From Ignavibacteriota bacterium (GTDB taxonomy: Bacteria; Bacteroidota; Ignavibacteria; Ignavibacteriales; Ignavibacteriaceae): a stretch of 64,000 bases of DNA. The notes under the pieces are model-generated. The model saw only the letters and a program-made list of their open reading frames with translations, was not told the origin of the DNA and ran no database searches. Where the stretch lies: the NCBI GenBank assembly GCA_013285405.1, contig CP053446.1:310001-374000 (forward strand), written 5' to 3'. Position 1 is the first letter of the stretch; every line of letters begins with the position of its first letter. Below are positions 36,672 through 46,900 of the stretch, piece after piece. A program made the position numbers and the translations under genes.

Positions 36672-37592
36672 TTAGTTTAGAGTTCCAAGTAAATATAATA
36701 CTGCCATCCTGATAGCAACACCATTTGTGACCTGATAGAGAATTATCTGGTTCGATCCATCAGCAACTTCAGAAGAAAGTTCAACACCTCTGTTAATAGG
36801 TCCGGGATGTAGTATCAGAATTTCTTTTCCATTTTTATCCAATCTTTCCTGAGTTATACCAAAATATTTAGCGTATTCCCTGATTGATGGAAAATATTCT
36901 CTGGCTTTTCTCTCCAATTGAATTCTGAGAACATTGAGCACATCATTTTCCTGAATTGCCTCATCAATATTATGAATAACTTCAACTCCAAGTTCCTCAA
37001 TATTTCTTGGGATCATTGTTGATGGACCGCAAACAGAAACTTTAGCACCCATAGTTTTCAATCCATGAATATTAGAAAGTGCGACACGACTATGTGAAAT
37101 ATCTCCCACAATACATATCTTCAGACCATCTAAACGACCGAGCTTTTGTCTAATTGAATACATATCAAGAAGTGCCTGTGTCGGATGTTCATGGGTTCCA
37201 TCTCCGGCATTGATAATATTTGAACTCGAGATTTTTGTAAGATAAAGTGGAGTGCCCGCAGCCGCGTGTCTGACAACGACCATATCTACTTTCATTGCTT
37301 CAATATTCTTTATTGTATCTTTGAAAGTTTCACCTTTGCTTACGCTGCTTCCTGAAACTGAAAAGTTTATTGCGTCAGCAGATAATCTTTTCTCAGCAAG
37401 TTCAAATGAGATTCTTGTTCTTGTAGAACTCTCATAGAATAAATTAACAATAGTTTTTCCCTGAAGAGTCGGAACTTTCTTAATTGGTCTTTCAAGAATT
37501 TCTCTGAATGTATGTGCTGTATCAAGAATAGTTTGAATATCTTCTTTTGGAACTCCCTGCAATCCAAGTAAATGTTTGCTTGATAAAGGCAT
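36672..37592 (-). CDS. pyrB: Aspartate carbamoyltransferase catalytic subunit
   Basis: A 306-residue enzyme joining carbamoyl phosphate and aspartate. Carbamoyl-phosphate loop ESSTRTRISFELAEKRL (about 49-65), HEHPTQALLDMYSI (about 130) and HPGPINRGVELSS (about 262) are the family signatures. The frame is open to a TTG at 37598, but the ATG at 37592 is preferred; GGAAGG within the end of pyrR can serve as SD. The start lies 2 bp after the pyrR stop. No pyrI regulatory subunit is present, so feedback control is probably weak or through PyrR. Confidence 0.96.
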   Translation of the reverse strand: MPLSSKHLLGLQGVPKEDIQTILDTAHTFREILERPIKKVPTLQGKTIVNLFYESSTRTRISFELAEKRLSADAINFSVSGSSVSKGETFKDTIKNIEAMKVDMVVVRHAAAGTPLYLTKISSSNIINAGDGTHEHPTQALLDMYSIRQKLGRLDGLKICIVGDISHSRVALSNIHGLKTMGAKVSVCGPSTMIPRNIEELGVEVIHNIDEAIQENDVLNVLRIQLERKAREYFPSIREYAKYFGITQERLDKNGKEILILHPGPINRGVELSSEVADGSNQIILYQVTNGVAIRMAVLYLLGTLN

Positions 37593-37594
37593 AA

Positions 37595-38146
37595 TCAATC
37601 ATCCTTCCTGTCAACTTCAATGAGGTAGATAGCATCTTCTTCATCAACCTCCGTCATTCGTACTTTTATTTCTTCATTCATCGAAGTAGGAATATTTTTA
37701 CCAACATAATCTGCTCTAATCGGAAGTTCACGATGTCCTCTGTCAACAAGTATGCAAAGTTGAATTGATGCAGGTCGCCCAAGATCCATAATTGCATTCA
37801 TAGCTGAGCGAACTGTTCTGCCTGTGTAGAGTACATCGTCAACAAGAATAATATGCTTTTCATTTATGTCGAATGTAATATCCGAAACTGAAACTTCCGG
37901 TTGTTTAATTCTCATGCGGAAATCATCCCGGTAAAGTGTTACATCGAGGACTCCAAGTGGAAGATCAGCGTTATCAATCTCTTTTAACTTTTTGTGAATT
38001 CTCCTAGCAATAAACTCACCGCGAGTACGCATACCCATTAAGACAAGATCATGAGAACCTTTATTTTTTTCTAGTATTTCGTGAGTGATTCGGGTAAGAA
38101 TTCGATCCAGACCATCGCTGTCAGCAACTTTGGTTTTGATTTTCAT
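37595..38146 (-). CDS. pyrR: PyrR bifunctional regulator / uracil phosphoribosyltransferase
   Basis: A 183-residue PRTase-fold protein that in other bacteria binds pyr mRNA when UMP is high and also makes UMP from uracil. DLVLMGMRTRGEFIARRI (about 36-53), LDVTLYRDDF (about 70) and the PRPP loop IILVDDVLYTGRTVRSAM (about 98-115) are diagnostic. The C-terminus lies in the usual range. ATG start with GGAGG 9 bases upstream. That GGAGG is the 3' arm of a hairpin, and the start overlaps the stop of a 19-codon leader reading frame (ATGA), so pyrR expression is probably set by leader folding. It heads pyrRBC. Confidence 0.95.
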   Translation of the reverse strand: MKIKTKVADSDGLDRILTRITHEILEKNKGSHDLVLMGMRTRGEFIARRIHKKLKEIDNADLPLGVLDVTLYRDDFRMRIKQPEVSVSDITFDINEKHIILVDDVLYTGRTVRSAMNAIMDLGRPASIQLCILVDRGHRELPIRADYVGKNIPTSMNEEIKVRMTEVDEEDAIYLIEVDRKDD

Positions 38147-38202
38147 ATAAAAAAACCTCCTGCGTTTCTTCTCGTGGAGGTAGTATAAGTTTCTTGTTTC
38201 AT
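38143..38202 (-). CDS. Putative pyrR leader peptide (19 codons)
   Basis: ATG at 38202, preceded by GGAG 6 bases upstream, reads MKQETYTTSTRRNAGGFFI and stops at a TGA that shares ATGA with the pyrR start. The reading frame contains both arms of the hairpin that hides the pyrR SD (38155-38181). Ribosomes translating it would open that hairpin, so translation of leader and pyrR should be coupled. No run of codons for one amino acid stands out. Whether it is made as a peptide is unproven. Confidence 0.55.
   Translation of the reverse strand: MKQETYTTSTRRNAGGFFI
38155..38181 (-). promoter_or_regulatory. SD-sequestering hairpin in the pyrRBC leader
   Basis: On the minus strand ACCTCC (38181-38176), a 15-base loop and GGAGGT (38160-38155) form a 6-bp stem that contains the whole pyrR SD. 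Six more T follow the stem, so it could also act as a weak intrinsic terminator. I do not find the CNGNGA loop typical of Bacillus PyrR-binding sites. Confidence 0.6.
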
Positions 38203-38318
38203 TTCCTTCTCCATCTCTCGGATAGAATTAAAGGTTAGTAAATAATTTTTTCGGAACAAAATTACAAAAAATTGGAAGGATAAAAAATACTTTGTTGTTA
38301 AATGTTTTATCAAAAAGA

Positions 38319-38346
38319 AAAAGGGATCATATTTCAGATCCCTTTT
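38319..38346 (-). terminator. Terminator of the OmpA-family gene
   Basis: AAAAGGGATC (38319-38328) and GATCCCTTTT (38337-38346) form a 10-bp stem with an 8-base loop, A-rich on one side and T-rich on the other. On the minus strand it ends GATCCCTTTTTCTTTTTG, about 30 bases after the stop. Confidence 0.85.
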
Positions 38347-38374
38347 CCAATTCGTGGATTCTGTAAATCCTAAA

Positions 38375-39565
38375 TTATTTAACGTGGAATTCCACTCTTC
38401 TGTTGTAGAATCTGCTTTCAGGATCTGATTCTTTAAATAACAATTGGCTCTTTCCTTTACCTGAAGTAGTTAATCTGCTAGCATCAACGCCTTTAGCTAT
38501 GAGATATTTCTTAACAGCATCAGCTCTCCTCAGAGAAAGTTCGTCGTTATACTTATCAGAGCCGATCTGATCTGTATGTCCCTGAATTTCAACGCTAACA
38601 TCCGGATGCGAGAGTAGAATAGAGGCAGCATTATCAAGAATTGCATAAGATTCTGGTCTTAATGTTGCTTTGTTGAAATCGAAGTTCACACCAACCAGCA
38701 CCCATTTGTCTTCCATTTTAGCAGGACCCATACATCTCTTAATAATTTCGCATATACGGTCATAATCAACTTCGGTTGGAGTTGTTTGATATCTTCTAAC
38801 AATATCTTCAATTTTATTATAATCAACTTCGCCCAAACCAGAGTAAATCTGGCAGTACTTTGAAGGTTCACCCTTGCTGAAGTAATACAGTAATCCAAGG
38901 TCAGCATGAATCCAACTGTCGTTTGAATTACCACCGAAGAAGCTACCACCAAAGAAACCGTCAGAACTGCCATCTCTGGTATCTCTTCCATCGATTTTAC
39001 TATTACCCATTGTATGGTAAGTACCTTCACCGCGTAATCTCCAATCTTCACCAAGTCTTATTTCAATACCAGCACCCAAATTAAATTGTGCTCCGGTGTT
39101 GGATTCTTCGTCTAATTCGCTTGTAACAAATCCACCTTCACCGTCAGCCCATCTTGCATTTTCAGGTTTGTTATAATTTACACCGATACCTGTAACCAAA
39201 AACAATGACCATGGTTCACAAGGATTAAAGTAATATAATAAATCAAGATCGCCTGAGATCATGTTGTTAGTTACATATTCGCCATTATTTGCAGCATAGT
39301 TTTCATAATACTGAGCTGCAACATGGTTATAAGAAGCTTTTAATCTTGAGGCAACATGTTCTGACCAGTTTCTTTGGATCAGAATATGACCTCCATAAAA
39401 TTCGCTTGTATTCAGAGATGCACCGTTAATTCCCACATACATCGGATAAGTAAATCCAAATCCGAATGCCCATGCATCTGATGCAACATATCTGTCCTGT
39501 GCATATGAATTACCCATTAAGAGCAAAACTGCAAAAACAGAAAGAATTCTGAATAATTTTTTCAT
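38375..39565 (-). CDS. OmpA-family outer-membrane protein
   Basis: A 396-residue protein with signal peptide (cleavage after SYAQ). Residues about 25-225 look like an outer-membrane barrel (WAFGFGFTYPMYVGIN, HILIQRNWSEH, WSLFLVTGIGVNYN, LGLLYYFSKGE). After a linker with two DYN/DYD-type repeats (EVDYNKIEDIVRRY, EVDYDRICEIIKR) comes the peptidoglycan-binding OmpA domain: VNFDFNKATLRPES, GHTDQIGSDKYNDELSLRRADAVKKYL and RRVEFHVK at the end. It anchors the outer membrane to the cell wall. ATG start with GAGGG 8 bases upstream, its own promoter candidate and its own terminator, so it is monocistronic. Confidence 0.92.
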   Translation of the reverse strand: MKKLFRILSVFAVLLLMGNSYAQDRYVASDAWAFGFGFTYPMYVGINGASLNTSEFYGGHILIQRNWSEHVASRLKASYNHVAAQYYENYAANNGEYVTNNMISGDLDLLYYFNPCEPWSLFLVTGIGVNYNKPENARWADGEGGFVTSELDEESNTGAQFNLGAGIEIRLGEDWRLRGEGTYHTMGNSKIDGRDTRDGSSDGFFGGSFFGGNSNDSWIHADLGLLYYFSKGEPSKYCQIYSGLGEVDYNKIEDIVRRYQTTPTEVDYDRICEIIKRCMGPAKMEDKWVLVGVNFDFNKATLRPESYAILDNAASILLSHPDVSVEIQGHTDQIGSDKYNDELSLRRADAVKKYLIAKGVDASRLTTSGKGKSQLLFKESDPESRFYNRRVEFHVK

Positions 39566-39638
39566 ATTGATACCCTCTTAGATTGTGATAGATGTTTTCT
39601 TATTATTTTCATATAAAAGTGCCATTAAATAACAGTTG

Positions 39639-39669
39639 CAAAAATATTATAAAAATCAAACAAAAACAA
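39639..39669 (-). promoter_or_regulatory. Bacteroidota-type promoter of the OmpA-family gene
   Basis: On the minus strand TTG (39669-39667), 20 bases, TATTTTTG (39646-39639), the same spacing and form as the OPT promoter. It lies 74 bp upstream of the ATG. Confidence 0.5.
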
Positions 39670-39809
39670 TAATCGTGCGATATAACTTATTTGTTATTAA
39701 ACAGTTAGCTTTACAAAAATCTTTCCAAGAAAAATGATTGAGTTTAGCGTATTAAATAAGAATAACTTATCTTTTCAGAGTAAAAATTGCAATGTTGTAA
39801 AATCTTTTT

Positions 39810-39887
39810 CGGGGTGTAGCGCAGCCCGGCTAGCGCGCTTCGTTCGGGACGAAGAGGTCGGGGGTTCGAATCCCCCCACCCCGACCA
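39810..39887 (+). tRNA. tRNA-Pro (anticodon CGG)
   Basis: A complete cloverleaf can be drawn. The acceptor stem is CGGGGTG (39810-39816) with CACCCCG (39877-39883). The D-stem is GCGC/GCGC. The anticodon stem CTTCG/CGAAG encloses loop TTCGGGA, with anticodon CGG at 39845-39847. The T-stem GGGGG/CCCCC has loop TTCGAAT, and the discriminator A is followed by an encoded CCA. It reads the proline codon CCG. Confidence 0.97.
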
Positions 39888-39909
39888 CTCGATAAATTCA
39901 AATCTATTA

Positions 39910-40506
39910 TTAAAATCCTACTCCCGCACCAAAACTTACAAAAGGATCACCTGAATCGTATGGTGAATTCTCATCGTTAATCACATCAAACAGAACTTCA
40001 ACAAAAAGCCAGACGTTGGGTCCAATATTCTGACTGTATCCACCACCAAGCAACAAATATGGCACCCAGAAACGTTCTGTATCATAACTATTATTTAGTA
40101 AATTGAAAGAACTGACGTTCTCGTAACTCCAGTAAGCAAATTCAGCATGTGCGTAAATCTGAGGAATGATGCGATATCTTGAAAATATGCTGCCACCATA
40201 ATTGCTTGTCGTAAGTGCCGGAGCTGGTTCATATCTATCATCACTTATATATGCATATCCTATCTTACCTCCGATTGACAGCTTGGGCGTCACTTTATAC
40301 GCAACTAACGGATAAACACCAAGATAGAAGTAATCATTCCAGAAATTAAAACCAATATTACCTCCGTAGTACCATCTGCTCTCAGATACTGGAGGTTGAA
40401 TAGCTTGACTGCAGCTTGCAGCCTCCTCTGCCAGTGTTTTGTCAATGGCAAGCAGTGAAGACAACATAAAACTTACTAAAACCAGAGAACCGATTAAAGT
40501 TTTCAT
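39910..40506 (-). CDS. Outer-membrane beta-barrel protein
   Basis: A 198-residue secreted protein. The signal peptide is MKTLIGSLVLVSFMLSSLLAI and is followed by a short acidic stretch. The mature part alternates strands and turns (WYYGGNIGFNFWNDYFYLGVYP, LSIGGKIGYAYI, GGSIFSRYRI, YLLLGGGYSQNIGPNVWLFVEVLFDV) and ends in SFGAGVGF with a terminal Phe, an outer-membrane insertion signal. It resembles small opacity-type barrels; no specific role is visible. ATG start with GGAGAGG upstream. It is divergent from argF with a 190-bp gap. Confidence 0.72.
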   Translation of the reverse strand: MKTLIGSLVLVSFMLSSLLAIDKTLAEEAASCSQAIQPPVSESRWYYGGNIGFNFWNDYFYLGVYPLVAYKVTPKLSIGGKIGYAYISDDRYEPAPALTTSNYGGSIFSRYRIIPQIYAHAEFAYWSYENVSSFNLLNNSYDTERFWVPYLLLGGGYSQNIGPNVWLFVEVLFDVINDENSPYDSGDPFVSFGAGVGF

Positions 40507-40600
40507 TACCTCTCCTTAATTAAATATTTAATTTCCAGGATTAAAATTAAACTATGCTGATTAAGAAACAATAGTTGACCTTATTGATTGAGTAGTATCA

Positions 40601-40654
40601 AATAAGCTCAACCTTTTAGTTTTCGGAGCTAAAAGATTAATTTTGAGCATTATT
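40601..40654. promoter_or_regulatory. Interrupted dyad upstream of argF, candidate operator over a promoter
   Basis: CTTTTAG (40613-40619) pairs with CTAAAAG (40629-40635). Outside it GCTCAA (40606-40611) pairs with TTGAGC (40643-40648), and AATAA with TTATT beyond that. TAATTTTG at 40638-40645 fits a -7 TAnnTTTG box, although only TTT stands at the -33 position. The dyad would cover such a promoter. It does not match the E. coli ARG box. Confidence 0.45.
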
Positions 40655-40696
40655 TAATTTTATTTATCAACTCTAAATCTAACCTGGAGAAAAATT

Positions 40697-41698
40697 ATGG
40701 GAATCAACTTAAAGAATAAAAGCTTTTTAAAATTACTCGACTTCAATCCGAAAGAAATTCGCTACCTTCTTGATCTTTCAAAAAAATTAAAAGCTGAGAA
40801 GCAAAAAGGTGTTGAAAAGAAAAAACTAAAGGGAAAAAATATCGCACTAATTTTTGAAAAAACTTCTACGAGAACACGTTGTGCATTCGAGGTCGCATCA
40901 TTTGATCAGGGTGCAAATGTAACTTACATCGGTCCAACCGGATCTCAAATAGGACACAAAGAAACGATGAAGGATACAGCGAGAGTGTTAGGAAGAATGT
41001 ACGACGGAATTGAGTATCGTGGATTTGGACAATCAATCGTAGAAGAACTTGCCGAGTTTTCAGAAGTTCCCGTGTGGAATGGATTAACTGATGAATTTCA
41101 CCCGACTCAGGTGCTCGCAGATTTATTAACAATGGAAGAACACTCAAAGAAAAAGTTAAATAAACTTTCTTTTTGCTTTCTGGGCGATGCTAGAAATAAT
41201 ATGGGTAACTCACTGATGGTCGGCGGAGTGAAAATGGGAATGGATGTACGGTTATGTGCACCAAAAGAAAACTGGCCTGAAGAAGAACTTGTTAAAAAAT
41301 GTAAAGCGATTGCAAAAGAGACTGGTGCAAAAATTACATTAACGGAAAAAGTTGAAGAAGGTGTAAATGGTGTAGATTTTCTTTATACAGATGTATGGCT
41401 TTCACTTGGCGAACCAGCAGAAAAATGGGAAGAAAGAATTAAACTTATGAAACCATACCAGGTGAACATGAACGTAATAAATCTAACGCATAATCCGAAA
41501 GTAAAATTCCTTCACTGCTTACCTGCGTTTCATAACAAGGATACGAAAGTTGGAAAAGAAATTTTTAATAAATATGAACTTGATGGAATGGAAGTTTCTG
41601 AAGAAGTTTTCGAGTCAAAGCACTCAATAGTTTTTGATCAGGCTGAGAACAGATTACATACTATCAAAGCGGTGATGGTTGCAACACTCGGCAAGTAA
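40697..41698 (+). CDS. argF: Ornithine carbamoyltransferase
   Basis: A 333-residue enzyme joining carbamoyl phosphate and ornithine to citrulline, in arginine synthesis or run backward in the deiminase pathway. [20 protein letters not shown] (about 55-74) is the carbamoyl-phosphate loop, [14 protein letters not shown] (about 134) and [13 protein letters not shown] (about 165) are family signatures, and HCLPAFHN (about 273) carries the ornithine-side Cys. Length fits the OTC group with the extended C-terminus. ATG start with GGAG 7 bases upstream. It stands alone without other arg genes and may be controlled by the dyad upstream. Confidence 0.96.
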   Translation: MGINLKNKSFLKLLDFNPKEIRYLLDLSKKLKAEKQKGVEKKKLKGKNIALIFEKTSTRTRCAFEVASFDQGANVTYIGPTGSQIGHKETMKDTARVLGRMYDGIEYRGFGQSIVEELAEFSEVPVWNGLTDEFHPTQVLADLLTMEEHSKKKLNKLSFCFLGDARNNMGNSLMVGGVKMGMDVRLCAPKENWPEEELVKKCKAIAKETGAKITLTEKVEEGVNGVDFLYTDVWLSLGEPAEKWEERIKLMKPYQVNMNVINLTHNPKVKFLHCLPAFHNKDTKVGKEIFNKYELDGMEVSEEVFESKHSIVFDQAENRLHTIKAVMVATLGK

Positions 41699-41713
41699 GT
41701 TTTCTATTAAATT

Positions 41714-43783
41714 TTATGCTGGATTTACATTTTCAACAATTTCGATTTGAAAATCCAGCAATTTCTTTAAAGCATAAAACGGTGCCCGGGAACAGAGTTC
41801 ATAGAACTGGAATATGGCTTCCTGAAGAATATTTAATTCTTCCTGATTATAATTTTGTCCGTCAAAGTAAGACCATTCTTTTTCAAGATACTTGGTAAAT
41901 TTTTCTTTTTGTTCTAAAGTTAGAATTGACTGATAATTTGCGGCGTCAAGTAGTTTTTTCATCCTTTCACGAAAAATTCTTTCTTTGTGGTGCATATCTT
42001 CAAGCTTAATCCTAATTTGATTAAATGAATGAATTCGATAAATAAACTGCATCGAATTTATCAGGTCAAGGTATACTTGCAGGTTTGATTTATCTTCATT
42101 TACAAAATAAAAATATGTTTCATAATAGTTTACAAGCTCCGAATTCCTTCCGACCAGCTTACTAAGATTAAAGAAGAATTTAAAGATTTTAATGTCTAGC
42201 TCACTCACAAGTTTGTGTAAAGTTTCGTGCTGCTTTATTAGTTTATCGAGCAGTTGGCTGCTCTCTTTCGTGTTATATTTTATTCCGTCATATTCAAAAC
42301 TTTCGATCTTCCACTCACCTTTTGAAATACTCTCAATTGTCTTTAAATCATAATCGAGACCATTGAACTGATAAATAAGATTAACATTTGCGTCGGAGTA
42401 AACTTCGCTGAAATGATTAAAAATATCTGTATCCACTTTCTCAATTACTGATTCAATTTCGAAGCTTGATATACCCCGATTATCATAAAAATAATTGTAC
42501 ATCTTGTTAAATGAATGATTTTCCAGTTCACCAGAATATTTCAATATAAATTCTTCAATTGATAGGTTAGTTGGAGATTCAGAAAATTGCCAGTTTCTAA
42601 AAAGCTTATTAGTTACTTCTTTTTGGATATTTTCCTTATTGATAAAAAAGTTCCAGGCTGAATCATTACAAATTATTGAATCAACATTTAGCTCTTCAAG
42701 TTTTTTGACCCGGTCATTCACCGAAGGATGCGATGCCCATTGATTTTCTATTATCAATTTTGATCTGTTAAAGCGGGCAATTGTCTCCTTTCTAATTTGC
42801 GGTAATCCGTTTCTAAACTGAACACCATATCTCTCAGCAATCTGATTTATTACAAATGAGTGCTGCGGATAAAGATTATCTGCTTTAATATTTTCTGAAA
42901 TATGATTATAGTAAAACTGCCAGAGATAATTGAAGGAATCCCCGGCTAATCCTGTACGCAGCAAGGCTGACACTGCAGGAATGGAGCCAGAAACTTTTGC
43001 TGACACTTCGTCAGCGTGGAATTCCATCTCTCTTGAAAGCGACATATAGCTTTTGGACACAACTTCATAAGCCTTTCTCAAAATCCATCTGATTGCTCTG
43101 GAATAATAAATTACAATCCAATAGAAACGGCCTATCACTAAAAATTTATGTAAAAGAGTTTGATAAAATTCCTCATCAATAAGCATTTTGTAGATTATCT
43201 GGTTCTCGATATATACGTAACTGTAAACATTCAGACTTTTCTGTGTGAAATGTCCAAACTCGTGAGCAAGGATTGCTTTGAGCTCACTTTCATTCATAGA
43301 GTTCACAAGTCCCAACCCTATCATTAAATTTTCTTTACTTGGAAAAAATAAGTTTCGAAAGTTTGAATCGTAGAAGACCATTGCTTCAACACCCGAACCT
43401 AAATAAACTTTTTGTGGAAAATTAGTTTCTATTTCTTTTGAGATGGATTCAATAATCTCAAATAATTTGGGCTGTTCATCCTTAAATATCTCTACCCATC
43501 CTGATCTATCTACAGTAAACTTTCTGAAAAAGAACATCATGATGAATACTAAAAGAATAATCGCTACAAAAACTATTAAGAGGAATAAAATAATAATATA
43601 AATACTTGAACGATTATGTTCTACAAACTGTAACAGTAAAATGGACGAGTAAAAAATTGCGGCTACTAGTGTGAAAGAGAGAATAAGCGTGAACAGATAA
43701 ACGATAATAAAAAATATTATCGCAAATATTGTTCGTATAGCACGGCTTCTGTATTTAGTTGAAAATTCAAATTTATTCTGCAT
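41714..43783 (-). CDS. M48-family membrane metalloprotease
   Basis: A 689-residue protein. Two hydrophobic segments lie near the N-terminus (about 16-45 and 52-85), then the catalytic site LAHEFGHFTQKS (HExxH, about residue 174), another hydrophobic patch and SREMEFHADEVSAKV with the third zinc ligand Glu (about 253). The C-terminal 330 residues are mostly helical and not recognised. M48 proteases such as HtpX and BepA take part in membrane-protein or outer-membrane quality control; this one is longer than both. ATG start. It follows the AsmA/Omp85 pair on the same strand by 123 bp and converges with argF. Confidence 0.88.
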   Translation of the reverse strand: MQNKFEFSTKYRSRAIRTIFAIIFFIIVYLFTLILSFTLVAAIFYSSILLLQFVEHNRSSIYIIILFLLIVFVAIILLVFIMMFFFRKFTVDRSGWVEIFKDEQPKLFEIIESISKEIETNFPQKVYLGSGVEAMVFYDSNFRNLFFPSKENLMIGLGLVNSMNESELKAILAHEFGHFTQKSLNVYSYVYIENQIIYKMLIDEEFYQTLLHKFLVIGRFYWIVIYYSRAIRWILRKAYEVVSKSYMSLSREMEFHADEVSAKVSGSIPAVSALLRTGLAGDSFNYLWQFYYNHISENIKADNLYPQHSFVINQIAERYGVQFRNGLPQIRKETIARFNRSKLIIENQWASHPSVNDRVKKLEELNVDSIICNDSAWNFFINKENIQKEVTNKLFRNWQFSESPTNLSIEEFILKYSGELENHSFNKMYNYFYDNRGISSFEIESVIEKVDTDIFNHFSEVYSDANVNLIYQFNGLDYDLKTIESISKGEWKIESFEYDGIKYNTKESSQLLDKLIKQHETLHKLVSELDIKIFKFFFNLSKLVGRNSELVNYYETYFYFVNEDKSNLQVYLDLINSMQFIYRIHSFNQIRIKLEDMHHKERIFRERMKKLLDAANYQSILTLEQKEKFTKYLEKEWSYFDGQNYNQEELNILQEAIFQFYELCSRAPFYALKKLLDFQIEIVENVNPA

Positions 43784-43906
43784 TTAGTCAGACATAAATA
43801 TTGTTAAATAATTTGACCTGAAACTAATTCAATTTTGAGTCAAGCTTGTAAATAATTTGTAAAAAATATGTCATACAGTTTCTACTATTCTGAACCATAA
43901 GTAATA

Positions 43907-46900
43907 TCATTTGGGATGTTCAACTGAACCCTGATAAAACACCACGCAATCTTTTCCTGTAACATCATCGACCAGGTTTGTTACCGGGGCGAGTACTGTA
44001 CCGACTACTTTAACTTTACCGAGTTGAGGTGAGTCAAGGTTTCCGTACACATTCTGGCTGAAAATGCTGCATCCACTTTTATTTAATAGTGCTATTACCA
44101 GATCAAGTTTATTATCCGCAAACCCTATTGATCCTGTTAATGCTATACGATTTTTGGTTGTAGAAAATGCAGCATCAATAATTTTAAATGTTCCATTTTT
44201 AATAGTCCAATTGGAAACAAGTTTTTGAATCAAAGTATATTTCCCTGAATTGAATACAAAAATTCTGGCAAAATCTGTTCCTTTTGTTACTGCTATTCCA
44301 ACAGGTCCGGCAAGCAGAACAGCACCAAGATCAACAAGATTAAATGATTGACTGCGCTTGAATTTATCTATAATCTCTTCAGCATCAAGACCATTGAGAA
44401 TAATCTGCTCACCGGAGAGATTAATTGTTCCATCAATATTGTCAATTATTTTATTCCACTCAGTACCAGATGATGTAAGGTTCAACGATAGGTTTACTGG
44501 ACCTTTGAAAACTGAGTCCTCATTAAATACTGCCAGTAATTTTTCAGCTTTGAATCGTACATTATTTAAACTTAATTGATAAGCAGGTTTGATTGCAAAT
44601 GGAGTCATTTTCAATAATGAACTTCCTTGAGCATTTTCTCCGAAGAGACGAACGACATCTGATTTAATTTCATAACTTCCATTATTAACATTTATTGACA
44701 AATCTATATCATTAAAGTTGAAAGATTTTGATTGGATATGTTCAGTTTGTAATTCACCTGAAGCGAACATAGTTGCAAAAGGATTGGGATTTGTTCTCTC
44801 ATCGAAATAAATATTATTCAAATAGAAATTAAAATTCTTTGCTCTGATTGTATCCTTTGAGAATTTGTAAAGAAAATTTGAATTCTTAAACTTTAATTGC
44901 TTGAGAATCAATGAATCAGTTGGGAATTGGACTTCTGTAAAAAAAGATCCTGAAAGTTTTCCATCCAATGTTTCAGGAACAGAATCACCTTTCGTGTATA
45001 ATAATTCCGAAGGATAGATATCATTGCAATCAGCATTGGCTTTTATATAAAATGGTTGAAACTTTGAAGTGTTATATTCACCAGTAAAATTAAATTTACC
45101 GCTCAGAAAATTCGTCTTGAAATCACTGAACTTCAGATTAAAACCCAGGATATTTTCACTGATTTTAAATAACCCGGAATTGATTTTTATTCGTGGGAGG
45201 AAATCTTCTGCTGTTGCATCAATTTTTTTGATGTCAAATTCAATCTCGGGGAATGATTTAAACTTAGTAGCTTTTAATGTTGTGGTTTTTGCCACTATAT
45301 CAACTTCAGCATCAAGTATTCGGTGATTAAAATCTCTTTTAATTGATGGATCAAAAAACAGGAAGTTTGGCAAATCAAAGACTTTGGACTTGATGCGGAT
45401 GTCTGCAATAATTTCTTCTTCATTCTTAAATAATATTGCCATTGCATTTTTTATATGTCCCTTAATCAGGAAATCAGTGTCTTCCGAAATAACACTAAGA
45501 TCATCGAAGAAAATATCATCATTTTCTCTTCTTATAACTCCATCAACTTTATCAAACTTAATTTTGCCGGGAATTGTAATTGAAAAATCTGAGAAAGATA
45601 TTTTAGCTTTATTCATTTCACTCAAATATTTTTTTTCATCAACTAAATATTTTCCAATCAACCTATCTGTTATTTCTAATTTACCTTTCAAATCTGATAT
45701 CGTTCCCAGTTTAAAGACTTTCTCAAGTCCGGTAACATCAGCGGAAAGCAACACATTCACGTTTATTTGAGGTTGTGTGAAATTATTGATTGAGCCAGAT
45801 AATTTCACGAAGCCATCATATAAATCAGCGTATAAAGTGTCAATAAATAGTTCTGCATCAGACCAATCATCGCTTTCTCCTGATTTAAAATTTCCTGCAA
45901 GATTTAAATTCTTGATTGGTCTGCTTGTAAGTGGATTAGTTAAGTAAACTTTGTTCAATCCAAATGCAATCTCAATTGACGGAAATTCAACAAATGTTTT
46001 CCCTTTAATATTGGCATTCAAATACATTTCACCCGATTTTAAATTCTTCAATCCATCGTCATTGAGAAATAATGAGAACAAACTAAAATCTCTATCAGAA
46101 CCGATTACGGACAAATCTAAATAACCTTGATTTTTGGAATCAAAGAATCCACTAAATTGAAATTGAGTTTTGTCTATTATTAAAGTTCCATCACCAAGCC
46201 TGAAAAAAATTGAATCGGAATTGATTTGCAATTTTGAGTTAAGTTCAATTTGAGTATCGGTAATTAACGAAGTGCCATTTTTAATTATTGAATCAATTTC
46301 GCAATCAAGTTTAAAGGATGAGTTAATCACTTTGTTTTGATAAGTTAGGCTGGATTGCAGTTCGTTTACTTTAAGTTGTATTTTGTTTTTTTTGAATTGG
46401 TTTTCCGCTGTTATTAAAATATCTGTCAGTTCAAAATTATCAAATTGGAAAGCAAATTCTGTCTCTGTTTTAGTTTGAATCTTTTGGGTAACTGTATCAA
46501 CAGGTTCTCTTTTTTGTTGAACTATTTCCTTTTTTGATTCTTCACCTAATGCATTTTTAAGATTTATCTGACTATCAGGATAGACTATGATATTTATATT
46601 TCCATTTGACAAATCAATAGCTGATGCGTTTATTTTTGAAGAAAGCAGATCAATTATGTTTATTGAAATATAAACTTCACTTATTTCAAAAACGGGGAGT
46701 TTATCGGCATTCAGTGCAGAATCTTTACTTTCGATCAATGAAAAATTTTTTAGTATTAACGAAGCATTTGGGAAATACCTGAAGGGAGTAAACGCAATAT
46801 CATCAAAAGAAATCTTTCCGCTGATCTTCTGATTTACATTTAACAAAATTGTTTTACTTAAATCGTTTTTGTAGACCAGGAATAGAACAGAAAGCAGCAG

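Noticed and set aside
38143-38202. Classical amino-acid attenuator peptide
   Set aside because: The 19 codons contain no run of one amino-acid codon, so coupling by hairpin opening is favoured over codon-specific stalling.
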